A stretch of DNA of 64,000 bases from Blakeslea trispora (taxonomy: Eukaryota; Mucoromycota; Mucoromycetes; Mucorales; Choanephoraceae), in the NCBI GenBank assembly GCA_025331445.1, contig JAIWNE010000016.1:248001-312000 (forward strand). Direction: 5' to 3'. The notes beneath the pieces are model-generated. The model saw nothing but the letters and a program-made list of their open reading frames with translations. It was not told the DNA's origin and made no database searches. Of the stretch, positions 24,475 through 36,828 are shown one piece after another. How positions within the stretch are numbered: position 1 is the first letter of the stretch; each line of letters begins with the position of its first letter. The position numbers were made by a program, and so were the translations under genes.

Positions 24475-25778
24475 TATATAGTTTTCAAGAGATATGTTGT
24501 TTCAACAGCAGGATAAATGATACAAGTGGTAAAGTCTTTTTGACTTCTTTGGTCAAACAATATTATCAGACAAACGTTACAAGTTGAATTGAGTCTAAAG
24601 GAATGTAAAAGAAGAAATATGGATTTGATGTTCTTACTGTTAAGGGAAAACCGTTGGATGTTAATCATTTGATGGCTTGAGCCATATATGATAACTCCTT
24701 TCTAAAAGACTAGAGAAAGCCAATACTGTAAAGTAATTGGCATTTTTCTTATCTCTTCATCTCTTAATGCTAACACACCAGAAAACCTTGCGCTTAAACT
24801 TATAGACGACAGTCTTTAGACTAATTTCGATAGCATTGGATAGATGATGTCAAGCATTTAATGAGCCAGAACGGCAGACAACTTTGCGGAATTGAACTGC
24901 TCTTCTCACCATCTGACAAACTGGCTTGGTTTATCTTTTCTTCCCTTTGCCATATTATAGGTATACGTTTATGGAGTATGGTGAGCGCCCCTCTCTTTTG
25001 CCTGGGGCGTACTGGAAAATAATTTCAGCGCTTGTGGTAGAAGCAAAATCAACATAAAATATGCGATCCTCAACTTAAAACTAATGCAAAAAGTCATACA
25101 GATAACAAACTGCTTTCTGTATCCACAAAAAAAGTAAATTAAGAAAGGTATATTGCATTAAACAAAAAAAAAAAAAATAAGGATGATTTCGATGCCAGAA
25201 TATACAATTAACCAATCAAGCTTCATAGCGCATTTGCATAATTTTATAGGTAAAGGCAAATCTGCCAAGAATAGCTTGAGGCCATTAGAAAGCAAAGCGT
25301 GAAGGCAATGCTGTACTTCTTCTTCTGTTTGCTGATATTCTCTTCTTTACCAAATTCAAGGATTTGGGGCTGATAACTGGAATTGACCTCATCTTTCCTT
25401 CTGACTATCAATATGAACTGAATAAAGAAGGGTTGTTTCATTCAGGTCTAAAAATAAGAAATACATCAACTTGACTACAAAAGCCGTACATCATTGGATA
25501 ACGTTAAAATAAGGTTGATCTAGATTTGGACATTATCCCTCTCTCGTACAGGCGTCTCATGTGTAACACTGCCGACGGAGCTTAACTTTTAGAACTGTGA
25601 CCTTGAACATCAGCAGCACAAATGTTTACCTATAAGTTACATGTAGTCCTTTTCAGTTCCGCCTCTTTTCTCTCTCTCTCTCTATTTTCTTTCTTGCTTT
25701 GTCGCACTCTTCTTACACTTTATACTCTAATTTTTATTTATTTTTCTGAACAATACTCTTTATGTTAAAAGGTGTTTC
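24475..25778. other. Intergenic, gene-poor
   Basis: AT-rich with scattered coding-like fragments and no continuous frame. A CT-rich run near 25665-25690 probably belongs to the promoter of the following gene. Nothing else recognisable. Confidence 0.4.
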
Positions 25779-27086
25779 ATGCTGATTGATCATAGTACGT
25801 TGATAATATAATTCAAATACATACTTGAGCCTATACTGAGAAAAATCATACCAAGTAGGCTTGAAAAAACGGTCTGAGACATCAACACCTTGCACAATAC
25901 CTTCATCGACTCACTCAAGAGAGTACTATACATCCTGTAACTCAGATTCAGCATGTGCTGGTGTTGAATGTAACAGTGATGCTTGTTCAACATTTCGCTG
26001 TAACCATACAGAACAAATTCAGATTCAAGTCAGTAGCGCTACCTACGATGATGCTCAAGAACACAAGAAAACTGCGTTAATTGCTGGCTTGACTACAGGC
26101 TTTGTTGTACTTGCATTGATTGCAGCAACAGTTATTGGGATTGTATACCATCGAAGACGCAAGAAGAGAAAGCAACAAGAACAAAAGGAAATTGAGAAAC
26201 AAGTAAACATCGAGTTTTTGCCACCAACACTTCCATCCTCGACTATACCATCAACCCCTATATCTCTCCTTCCGTCTATATCTGAGACTTCGCGAAGCAG
26301 TACTATACCAAATTATTGGCAACACATTCAAGTAAGTGATTAAGGAGTTGGCTTTTGGTAGATTTCCTTTATTGGGATATTTAGGAGAGAATACAATTGC
26401 ATTTGACTCGAAATTATTCAAGTACTTATTTTGGCTTTTGTTGCTAACTTTTTATTTTCTGTATCTGTTGGTTTGCTTGGTAGTCTTTTATACCTTTAGA
26501 CTATGACCATCCACAATCACCATTTATCATCGGTGCCCATTCACTTCAAATCCCGCATCTGGACGACACGAGCCATACTATCCGACGATCACTTAACATC
26601 CAACCACAACAAGTGAGTCCAACTTGTCCTAGCCGAGCCTCTTCAGTCAGAGTGACGAAACATGACTACCATCATCCTAAATCTGGCAGGATACACCAGA
26701 ACCCTACTTTTAAAAGAGTCATTTCGGCCAAGCATCATTCGCTCAATGTCAATTGTCCAACGCATACCAGTAACTCAACAGACCAGATCAGAATGGCAAA
26801 ACCAACTATGGCTCGAATTGATACTATAATGACTCAAAACAAAGACGGTACCATAAGTCGAAAGCGATCTATTCGAAGAATTGAATCCAACGAACAACTA
26901 TCGACTCCTGACTCAGAAAGTAATGTGACTCCAACCAGCGATAGTGGTCGCATTGATGTGTATTTCTGTCCTCCATCTTCATCTCTAGAGGATCCATCTG
27001 TCCACTCAAATCAAAGCCAAGTCTCTGTACAATCTAGCTCTACTATATGTGATGGCGAAATTACTGTGTATTATAGGCCATCATAA
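25779..27086 (+). CDS. Single-pass membrane protein with Cys-rich ectodomain, unknown
   Basis: The best model has exons 25779-25794, 25859-26331 and 26484-27086, giving 363 residues. The 5' end is uncertain: the reading frame is solid from about 25861, but the tiny first exon gives no signal peptide. A small upstream exon may be missed. The visible ectodomain has six closely spaced Cys (CNSDSACAGVECNSDACSTFRC). It is followed by a membrane span, ALIAGLTTGFVVLALIAATVIGIVY, and a basic stop-transfer HRRRKKRK. The cytosolic tail (about 240 residues) is rich in Ser, Thr, Pro and His and ends GEITVYYRPS. The topology resembles fungal cell-surface sensor proteins (Wsc/Mid2-like), but there is no WSC domain. 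Function not established. Confidence 0.65.
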
Positions 27087-27547
27087 TAAGGACAAGCATT
27101 CTTGTTTTTTTGTGTATATTATTTTATGTATACTTTTACCTATTTGTTGTATACTCTTGTATTTTTTTAAGCAAAAAAAAAAGTCATTCTTTTTCACAAA
27201 CTGTTATAATTCAGAATTTCTATTGATCCAAACACATAGAAAAACAAAACTTTCTTCATGTACAGATTAGCCATACATCAATAAACTGCTGCTTATGCTT
27301 TTTCTAGGCAACAAAAGGACTAGGATTTTTGTCCTTAAAGATGAGGAGGTTTCCAAGTCTGTTGCAAGTTTTGTTCACATCAGAACGTTTTAATCAAATT
27401 TCAGTCTAAAAAAAAAGCTGCCATGGCTTTCTCCAAGTCCCGAGAATTTCAGAAAGAAAACATTATTTATAAAGAAAAGATGCTATTCCTTTTTACAAGA
27501 AACAGACATTTTACATATGATTAGAGGATATTATAATAAATACTAAA
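27087..27547. other. Intergenic between convergent genes
   Basis: 3' flanks of the membrane-protein gene and of CDS1. AT-rich with A and T runs. No gene seen. Confidence 0.45.
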
Positions 27548-29290
27548 TTACAAAGAAGGGGTTTCCAGAATCTGTCGAGCGGTATCTGTTAAAGCACTTG
27601 CGCCACACTTTTGCAAGACATTAGGATCAAGAACACCTTGGTTGACAAAATAGGTTAAAATACGCTCCAAAAGCTCTAATTGGTCACTGAGCGATAAGTT
27701 GTTGATGATTGTAGCTAAAATAGTGCCAACATTCAAGTTGTATGTCTAAAGTAATACGATTGAGACACATATCAATTAGATGCAGGTTTCTTTTTTTTTT
27801 TTTACCTTGATAAAGCTTTGATAATAAATGTAAGCAAAGAATCCCATCAAGAATTGACAATCCATACGATCAGTCATTCCACCGTGACCGGGAATGCTAT
27901 GACCGAAATCTTTTACATTAAAGGCTCGCTTGACACCACTGGCAAAAAATCCTCCAAATGGTGCAATTAAAGAAGCAAAACAAGCCCAAACAAGTGTGTG
28001 GAGTTGAACAGGTGCAATCCAGACCTTTGTAATATCTTTATGGAACTAACAAGACGATTTGTTAAAAAGAACAGGAGTTTTAAATCATAAAAAAAAACTT
28101 ACTAAAGTCTTGATGATTGTAATCCAGAAATCAGGCAACTTCCACGGCACAGCAGTGAATACAGGGTTTACAGGGTCACAGCCTATTTGAGACCAAGCAG
28201 ACATAGAAAGATCCTTTAACAGATGGTTAAAAGTCCATTTTATACGATGACTGTACCCAAAAAGAAAAAACTCACCTTAACAGGACAAATCATGTAATCA
28301 AATCTCATAAGCAAGGTGGACCACTATAAAGAAAAGCAATATCAGTTACACTGCTCCCTTTTTTGTTTTGCATGTCCTATCTACCAAAAAGCCAAAAATA
28401 AGAGTACAGATCCAAGCACCGACAAAACCTTCAATCGTCTTTTTAGGACTCAACTGAATCAACTGATGGCGGCCCCAAAAGAAGCCACAGATATAAGCAA
28501 AGATATCATTGCAAATGACGAGTGAAGTAGGAATGAAGAACCAAATCAAGCCTTCGAGAATGTTGTTGACAATGAAGTGGCTTTGAAATACGACTAACAA
28601 AAGAGCCATATGCATCCAGCCAAATTGACGGAATTGACGTTTGTACTCTCCCTTTTTCAAGTTCATTACGAAAAACACAAAACCTAGTACACACAATCGA
28701 AGTCAGCATTTTTTTCTATGTTTTGCGCGTATCTCTGGTCGCTTCCTGCACTCCCAATACACTTACCAATGACATAGAGAATAAAACTTATAAAACGGTG
28801 GTGTGTTGCAAAAGGCAGTAATACTCTATCCACTAATACGACATGCTGAAAGTAGTAAATGATCGATTCACCATACAAAAAGTATGTGGTTGTAACAAGG
28901 AAATACCTAGAGCAAATACCTGGCATGAATATCTTTCTCTTCATCCCTCCTTTCTTTTTCTCTCTTTTGATTCATGCACGTTGATACTTACCAGCTCATT
29001 GTTTTGAACCATCTGAAATTGCTATCTTTAGCAGGACCTTGAGCAATTTGAAGCACTTCGTTATAAACAACAGTCGAAATAGCAATCACCATCAGGATAA
29101 CCCAAATGTGACCCGAGGCAAGAATAAGGAAGAAGGTGCCAATCATCATAAACGTCGTAATCGTTCTTAACCACCAGTTTTGCCATTTCTTTTGACTCGA
29201 CTCAGCAGCTAGCAAAGTAACCTTTTCTTCTTGCTCCTGCTTTGATATATCTGCAACAGGCTTTGGTGACTTCTTTTTGCTATTAGTCAT
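27548..29290 (-). CDS. CDS1: Phosphatidate cytidylyltransferase (CDP-DAG synthase)
   Basis: Makes CDP-diacylglycerol from phosphatidate and CTP in the ER, feeding phosphatidylinositol and other phospholipids. Seven exons: 29290-28992, 28906-28767, 28683-28385, 28323-28276, 28213-28103, 28045-27806 and 27745-27548. All are in phase, giving 444 residues. There are eight to nine membrane segments. The family signature is complete: [29 protein letters not shown] (KR, KD and HGG..DR.D residues). Earlier conserved blocks are [18 protein letters not shown] and [13 protein letters not shown]. The hydrophilic N-terminus ([17 protein letters not shown]) faces the cytosol. Start and stop are unambiguous. 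Confidence 0.94.
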
Positions 29291-30474
29291 TTTCTTTTGT
29301 TACAAATAGAAAAAGAAAAAAGAAAAATATAATGGAAACCTTTCCTTTTTTTTTCTTTAGCAGAAAAACTTTTTTTTTTCTCTTTGTAAAGCAACAAAAA
29401 TGTTTGGGGATAAGAGTTGAATATACATTTGTGTGTAACATCAGCACGTGAAAGAAAAGCTCTTACAACTTGGTAAGAAAACCTTAAGGTCGGATGATGC
29501 TTTTTGGTCTTTTTTAGTTTGAGTGTTTTTGTTTGTGTACGAAAAAACGTCATCCTTTCTTCTTTTGATTTTTTTTCGAGAAAAAGATATACAATCATTG
29601 TCTGTCTGCTTATAGATGGGGGTACACTGTCCTATCAGAACTGAGATTTGGATTGGTAAGGAGTTTGAATAGTGTAGAAAACTTTCATGGGTAAGTTTTA
29701 GTACAATTGACTTGGCCTCTCTGACAGTTGATGACCTTGCATATTTCGAGTTTAAAATACAATCAATAGACTCACCAGAGGTCTTTTTTTAGTCTCTCTT
29801 TCTCTCTCTTACTCCACCAATACAGGAGCTTAAATTCACCAAAACCATTGTATATAGCACTGATTTACCTGGAAAGAGTAAGAGTATTTTTTTGAGAACA
29901 CACACACGCCTGCTGCAGACTAATGGTCATGGTTTCAGACAGTTGAGTATTCTGTTATGTACAAGAGAATTCGAATCAAGATACCAAAGCAGGTATACCA
30001 ATCCAAGGAAGATTTGACTTACTGTTCAGCGCTGAATCTTGTTCTGGCAAAGAAGAAGTTTGTTTAATCGAGAAATAATAATCTACAGTGTTAACAAGCC
30101 GAAATTATAGCACAATTACCTGGATAATCTCTTCTCAATGTTTTCATAAACTTATTACTTGATTAAAGCTAGCGATGGTGAGGACGAAAGAGTTGGGCCT
30201 AAAGCTAAAACTAACTTAAGTTTATGTTTATCTCAAGTTCTGAAACAGAGCTACAGTCTTTAAAGCGTGAGAGAGAGAGCTAACAATTGACAAAAATTAT
30301 ACTTATTAAAATGTTATGTCTGTTTCAAGCTGTCTAAGCATTAGATTAGATTCTTTATATGATCAACAAATAGCTTTATGGCATAGTGAGACTTGAAGAT
30401 TAAATCATCGAGTCTATCTACCCAAAAGATCAAAACAACCAGAAAACAACACATAGATATAGACACTTTATAGC
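29291..30474. other. Intergenic, CDS1 upstream
   Basis: A T-rich leader of CDS1 (29300-29600), then AT-rich sequence without a frame longer than about 100 codons. No recognised element. Confidence 0.4.
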
Positions 30475-30780
30475 ATGTATTATTGTACTGAACCTTGCGT
30501 GTATACATGCTTTAGAAGATTGAGACAGTTTTCATTCCATATATTTAAAGGATTAAAAGAGTTACCAAGTACTCTGCAACAGACAGTATGCTTTATTCAG
30601 GCTCACATTTTTGATTTTCTGAGATCGATCAAGTCTCACTTAGCAAGAAGTCTCATTGAAGACCTCTTTGATAAATCGTTTGGGCAACAAAAGGAAAATG
30701 AAGCGTCTGGCTCTAATAGCTTAGTGTTCGTTTTCAAAGCTATATTAACAATTGCAGGCTTATTGTGCTGCATATCCTAA
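30475..30780 (+). CDS. Possible orphan small protein with C-terminal hydrophobic tail
   Basis: An uninterrupted ATG-to-stop frame of 101 residues in an otherwise gene-poor region. It begins MYYCTEPCVYTCFRRLRQF and ends with a hydrophobic tail, LVFVFKAILTIAGLLCCIS, that could be a tail anchor. No homologue recognised. The middle (IKSHLARSLIEDLFDKSFGQQ) is amphipathic. It could be the last exon of a longer gene or a chance frame. Composition is more protein-like than the flanks. Low certainty. Confidence 0.3.
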   Translation: MYYCTEPCVYTCFRRLRQFSFHIFKGLKELPSTLQQTVCFIQAHIFDFLRSIKSHLARSLIEDLFDKSFGQQKENEASGSNSLVFVFKAILTIAGLLCCIS

Positions 30781-31832
30781 TGGCACTTTCTTTATATAGC
30801 AGTTTTCCAGAATTTTCTTGAAACATAAGGAATTTGCTTGATGTGGCAAAGACCCTCTCAGTGTTGATGGATCTTTAAGCCTATATACAGCACTGTTAGG
30901 ACTCAAAGCACTTGTGACTAAATTTCTGTATTAAAGCTGATGACCGTGTTCTTGGAAAAAAAGCACTTCCAAGTCAGATTCTTAATGTTGTAACGATTGT
31001 CTTGATTGAATCGTTCGTATGGTTTTGCTTAGAATATTGTTTTTTTAGGTTTTCAGCTTAAAAAACACCAATGCGGGAATTCCAATTACAAAGACGTATG
31101 AGAAAACATCAAAGAAACTTGGTTTAGTTTAAAAGTGAAATGATTAGAGAAAAAAGGGGGGCACTGTTTTGGCACAGTTGTTATATATGCATTTGCACGG
31201 ATTTATCAACAACGAATCCCCTCTTACAAAGAAAAAGTAGAGTTGAACGATAGATATGGTTACCACTTGATTGAGGCTCCTCGTTGCCAAAAGAAGAGCT
31301 CATGACGATACTATTACTCATTTTGAAAAACTGTAGCTCATCCAGCTCAAAGAATCCAGAAACTTGTTTTTATACATTTTTTTAATAGGCTTCCTGACAT
31401 TATTGTTCTTCTTCAAGCCTCCCTTTTTTTTTTAAAAACCAAAATGACTTATGCAAAACAAAGTTATATAATCGTGTTATTTTTTTCTTTTTCGATCCTT
31501 AGTTGTTGATTCCCGATCTTGAGTTAACTACACTTTCCCTATTTAAATACCTCACGAGGGCGAAAAAAGCCTCATCTTATTGGCTTTCTGAGTTCCTTGA
31601 TCTCTTATGATTGGATATCTATCTCAAAATTATCTCAGCTTACCAACCGTACTCTCGCAATGGTCCAACTTTTTTAACAAGCGGATGTTGGTCTCCGATC
31701 AAAACCGTTTTTAGCATGCCCAAAACCGAACATTGGGGGTGGAGTTACTAGTTTTTTTTTTCTCTTCTTCTTTGCATTCTTTTCTATTCAAAAAGTAAAA
31801 AATTTGAAAGAGAAACAAATGAATTATTTGAA
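30781..31832. other. Intergenic, SPX-RING gene upstream
   Basis: AT-rich. Around 31500-31700 the sequence becomes more mixed (a TATTTAAAT box-like site near 31540), probably the promoter of the gene at 31833. No gene seen. Confidence 0.4.
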
Positions 31833-33413
31833 ATGAAGTTTGGAAAGCAGATGGAGTCAGCAGCTCTCGATTTGCCAGAGAACTGGAGACCACATCTTAT
31901 TCGTTACAAATCGCTCAAAAAGTCAATCAGATTGGTCGTTGACGAGTTAGAAGCTCGTGGATTATCATCCTCCCGAATAAGTACATTGGATACGGAGGAA
32001 GCCATGCGAATGGACTACACCTTTGATGGTAAGCAATCCATATATATATAGAAACATGTAGGCCTAATCTTTTACTGTTCTCAGGCAGCTTTGAAGATCC
32101 TCAACCTTATATTAAAATCACAATAGACGATCCTACAGCCATTTCTGAGGCAGATGAATTTACCTTGGCCAAACTGACATCTATTACCGAAGAGCTAAAT
32201 CATGGACCATTATCCATCAAGATTCAACTTGTTCGAGATTCCGAATTTTTCCATCTATTGTTGCATGAAATATCGCACGCAGCATTACTTCACGATCAAG
32301 AGAAGCAAAGGTTTATGAACGATGTGAGTACGCTGGAATCTCAGTTGACTGTGGCTGTAAGTAGCTTTGTGATTTCAGATCCAAGACATGATAGTAACTG
32401 AGCGATTTTTAGGCTTGTCCACAAAAGAAAGACATGTATATCTGGCGTGAAATATTTAGTAAATATATGCAAGCATGTATTTTCGAAATTGCAGGCGAAA
32501 CTCAGTATACAGCAGCATCTTATGAACAAAGTCATCGAAAATTTCAATGGTTTGCAGATGAATTGATGAAAACAAATTTGGTAAGATTTATTCTTTTATT
32601 GTCCCTTTATGTTTTTCCTTATTCTCTTTTTTTTTTTTACAAACAGTCAAATAAGCTTTCATCCAAACAATCCAAACAAGCTTTGAATAGGTTTTTGAAC
32701 GTCCATACACAGCTCATTCACTTCAAGCATTTCCAGGCCTTAAATCAAACAGCCATGACAAAAATATTAAAAAAGCATGACAAGCAGAGTGGCTTAAGGT
32801 AACACAGGCACAGTTGCTTGGTCTGAATGTCACTCAATGACAACCTCTTATTAGCGCTACCTCGGAATTTCCAGTTTTTACCAAAAGCAATGCTGCCTTT
32901 ATGAACAACATATTGATTTCCATATTGAATATCATCCAAACCAAGCTCATTACAATTGTGCCGCAGCCAGATGATTATGACTGCCCTGTCTGTCTATGTA
33001 AGTTTTTCATTTTTTATATATACAACTTGTCTCTAACACAAATCAAAACAACAGCCATTGCCTGGAGACCTATACGCCTAGAGTGTGGACATGTATTCTG
33101 CGTTCGATGTCTTATTAAAGCACATAGAAAGCGTCTTTACAATTGTCCTGTATGTAGACAAGTGAACGCTGTAGGCAATGCAGACGCCAATAACTTAGAT
33201 CAATCACTACAAAATTTCATGTTGATGTATTTTCCAAGAGAGATAAAAGCAAAGCGTAAAGAAAACGAGGAAGAACAAGCCAAGATGGATAGAGAGAAAA
33301 TACAGCATATAAGACAATCAGTTCCTTCTCAAAGACTTATTCAACACCAACACTCTTTTCACCGCAACCAAGGCACAATACCACATCGCGAAAATAGTTG
33401 CATTATTATGTAA
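31833..33413 (+). CDS. SPX-RING E3 ubiquitin ligase with C-terminal CaaX box
   Basis: Exons 31833-32028, 32085-32356, 32413-32580, 32647-32798, 32855-32997 and 33055-33413 give 429 residues. The N-terminal half is an SPX domain: MKFGKQMESAALDLPENWRPHLIRYKSLKK, then EFFHLLLHEISHAALLHDQEKQRF and, near residue 240, KQALNRFLNVHTQLIHFKHFQALNQTAMTKILKKHDK, carrying the Lys cluster that binds inositol pyrophosphates in known SPX domains. A C3HC4 RING follows at about residues 290-340 (CPVCL, CGHVFCVRC, CPVC). The architecture matches plant NLA-type ligases that link phosphate status to ubiquitination. The last four residues, CIIM, form a CaaX prenylation motif, predicted farnesylated because of the Met. 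Membrane attachment is thus inferred. Confidence 0.9.
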
Positions 33414-34092
33414 AGAAGAAAAAGAAAGTCATTTTTGCTGGAAAAATAGTGAATATGTTTGTAATATATTGAAGCTACCCATTAGCTTAGAATTGTAAGA
33501 TAAAGAAAGGTTATACCACATTTTTTATAAGATAGAAAATGTTAGCATTTGGCTATTGGTAGAGATTTGATTGCCCGAAAAGCGTCACATAGTTTTTAAA
33601 AGCTGATTTTACTGTAACGGTTTAATCGCTAAACTCATCCAAATATGGATGGCCAATGAAAAAAATTGTTTGCCTATAGGCCGGAGTAAAAAAAAATTTG
33701 CCGCAAAGGGTAGTCCTTCCTTTTTGGGTTGAAAACTCGATTAAACTAAAAATCAAAACTGAGCTCACAGGCGAGAAAAAAATTGACTTCATGTTTGCCT
33801 GATCAGCTACATGAGATGAGATTCATCAGCCTCATGTTGAACATTTGAGCCCAAGAAACTTAACTCTAGGTGCCTCTCTTCTCTAAGTATTGATTTAGTT
33901 ACCCAGATACCTTTCGCTCCCTTTTTTTTTATGCTTAGCATTGACATAGTAAATTTATGCATTTTGCATAATATTTTTTTATTTTATATTGTGTTGAGTA
34001 AGTATAAGGATTTAAAAGTAATAATGATAAGAGAATATTGTGATAAAAGAAAGGAAGGCAGTGCGTATATGCATGATGTGTAGTTGCATGCA
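33414..34092. other. Intergenic between convergent genes
   Basis: AT-rich sequence between the SPX-RING gene and the Crypton-like gene. I looked for a border of the latter and found no inverted or clear direct repeat. Confidence 0.4.
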
Positions 34093-36828
34093 CTAATTAG
34101 AATTTGAAGGGTTATAACTAACCCATTTACCTTTTTTGCTAGGTCTTGAAGTAGAGCGAATGACAGGTTGAGCAGCAGGCTGAGGCTGAAGAATAGGCAG
34201 AACAAAAGGTAAAGCAGGAGGAGGAGTGAAAGAGGGAACAGGAGCGAAAGAAGTAACAGGAGCAAAAGAGGGAACAGGACCATTGGTGTTCATCAATATT
34301 TGCATTTGTGCATTCAATATCTGTTGCTTTGCAATAACATCTTGTAAGCTTTTATACAAATGAGGAACTACTGCCATTTGCTGTGTCATGTTCAACATCA
34401 AAGCATTGTGTTGCATAGATTGCTGCGTGAGCTCTTGCAACAGCTTGTTGTTGTCGTTCCAAAGTTCTTTTTGATCTCTTTGGAAACGCTCAAAACGAAG
34501 ATTTCCGTCTGCTGATTGTGCAGCTGCTTCTCTAAACGTGTCTACAAGTTCTGGAACAAGACCTTCAAACTCTTGTAATCTGTCAACGTGGGGTGCGTTG
34601 ATAGCATCAATTACATCTTGTTGGAAGGATAAAAATTGGTGGCTGTTGAAGACACCAATGTTGCGGTTGACATGTTTATTCTCTTTGTTGAGAGAGAGAT
34701 AAACGGCAGCATCTTGGAGGATGATTCTTCTACATCTCAGCAAGAGTCTCAAAAAACCCTTCTTAGCAGAGTCACCAGCTGTCTGTACAGCACGTTGCTT
34801 GCCCTTGTCTTTTCCTTTTGGACGAACAACTAGTTGTCCGTCTGCTTGAATATAAATGGGAAGATCAGCTTCGTTTTTATCTTCAACATCAATGGCACCT
34901 GGGTCTTCGTCTTCATTCTCATCAACCTGGTTCATCTCTTTATCGCAGATAGCAATCCACTCAGCATTGTCTACACCATAGACACTCTCGATCCAAGGGA
35001 AGATCGTTCTTTGCAGCTCAACAGGAGGGGACACTCTGTTTCTTGCCAAGTAAAAAGGCTTGTCCTTGAAGCCTGCAATACCTCTTGCAAATGGGTAAGG
35101 CAGCTTGCCAAGATAGTGGGTCTCAAGTCTACCCAAGCGGTCCTTCCAATTTCCACCTCGCTTAATGGCATCAAAAGAGACGCCAATGGCTTCGGCTTCC
35201 ATTGCGCCGGAATGGCGACCACCATGAGTAACCCGACTGGTGTGGATACCTTGTTCGATCAAGATCTTCTTAGCAACGGACCATTGCTGCACACTGCTAA
35301 TACTTTGCTGAGGGCTAACTCGTCCAGGCAAGACCTTCCAATTGGTCCAACTATCATCATTCAAGAACTCAGCATCAGTCTGTTTTAAATGAAAGATTAT
35401 TATCGTCTGATTAGCCATGTTTATGCTGATTTTATAATTACCTGATGCAAGCTAAACATGTAGAACGAGAAAGCGCTCAAGGGACAGCGAGACAGGTTTT
35501 CATGGCGCATTGCGCAAGCAAAACGCACTTCGCCTTCCTTCGTTGTCTTCCCTTTATCAAGACTGAAAACCAAAGCAATAGCCTGTTGATTGCCACGGTG
35601 TTGTTGCTTTGGGATCACAGTACAAAAGCAGTCAGAGAAGTTTAGGTTTCTCAAGTCTTGATCTCGCAAAAGCATGTGGTGGCGAGAGGAAAGAGTAAAA
35701 AACTCACGCAAAGAAGTGAGATTGGTAGAAACCCAAAGTGTCCTCAAGATTCTGACAAGCTCGCCAGGCTTGTAAGAATCTCTGATGACACAATGAGCCG
35801 CTCTATCAGCCTTTGTTTGGACTTCATCGTAGATTAAATCATGTTCATACTTCTTCATGAGGTGCAAAAGTACGGTTGTCTTTTGTGGCGAGGGCCACTT
35901 GAGTTCTCTACTCTTGCTTTGAAAGTTATACAATTTGATGAGTACCTTTCTGTATTGCTTTACAGCTTCAATGCCCAATGGCACCTCAATCGTCTTCTTG
36001 CCATTTCTGTTTAAGGGAGCATCTTCGGTCACTAATATTAAAAAAAGTGATTATTTAGAGACAAGCCAATATCCAGAAAAAGAAAATTATATACAGTACA
36101 ATCAATGAGGGATGCAGAAGTGCCATTTGTTTGGCTTGACTGAAGGCCAACTTGAGTTCTGACATCAGTGTTTTGCCATATAGTTTTTTTAATAGTTCGC
36201 TTGAAGACGAATTCGTTGAAGAATGCAAGAATGAAATCAGTTGGACCAACTGTGTAGGGATACTGAGGGTCAACTGGAAAATTAGGATCAGTGGGAAAGC
36301 CATCTCTCTTTAGGTCACACCATTCCTTATAATAGATCAATGTTAAAAATGCATAGTGAGATCCATGTAAAAAGAATTAAAGCAAGAATATGTTGTATAG
36401 CTACCTTCCAATGGGACAAAGGCAACTTATAAATTAATACAGTGCTAGCGCGCACTGTCAACTGCAAATCTTCCAATGCAAGATCAATCTCATTCAAGAT
36501 GCTAACTGAGTTAGTATTGGCTGGAACCGTCAACTCAGCTGTCAAAACAGATGCCTGTTGGGTCTTCTTGGGGCGGCCTCTACGAGCTTGTCTCTGAGGG
36601 GACTCAGAAGTAGAAGCATCGGCAAGCTTATACAAGTAGAGAAGGGGAGGTTTGGTTAAGCCGGTTAGCTTTTATATATACATATGTAATGCTTTCATTT
36701 TGGTGTACCTGAGTCTGATCAAGACCTGAAATTTCTTGTTCCTCGAGGCTAACTTCGAGTTCTTGTACATCATCCTCTGTTTCGAGGTGTCTCTTGGGCG
36801 CAATAGTGTTTTCGGATGAACGTTGCAT
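34093..36828 (-). mobile_element. Crypton-type tyrosine recombinase / Ndc10-like gene, intact
   Basis: Exons 36828-36709, 36626-36405, 36325-36100, 36031-35442 and 35379-34093 close in frame as 814 residues, with no stop or frameshift. In order: an acidic N-terminus; an AT-hook-like ARRGRPKKTQQ; a helical DNA-binding region; an Ndc10 domain II signature, RFACAMRHENLSRCPLSAFSFYMF; then the recombinase motif RVTHGGRHSGAMEAEAIGVS, GGNW and THYLGKLPY. The HxxR, the GNW position and the Tyr are those of Crypton tyrosine recombinases, from which Ndc10 also derives. A long Gln-rich coiled-coil tail follows (LTQQSMQHNALMLNMTQQMA) with a repeated PSFAPV element, ending basic. It could be a live Crypton or a domesticated DNA-binding protein; Cryptons lack inverted ends, so borders are not visible. 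Exon 3's donor (GTACTG) was chosen by phase. Confidence 0.8.

Noticed and set aside
34834..35388. 184-codon plus-strand frame inside the Crypton-like gene
   Set aside because: Antisense to the recombinase core, whose HxxR..Tyr motifs lie on the minus strand.
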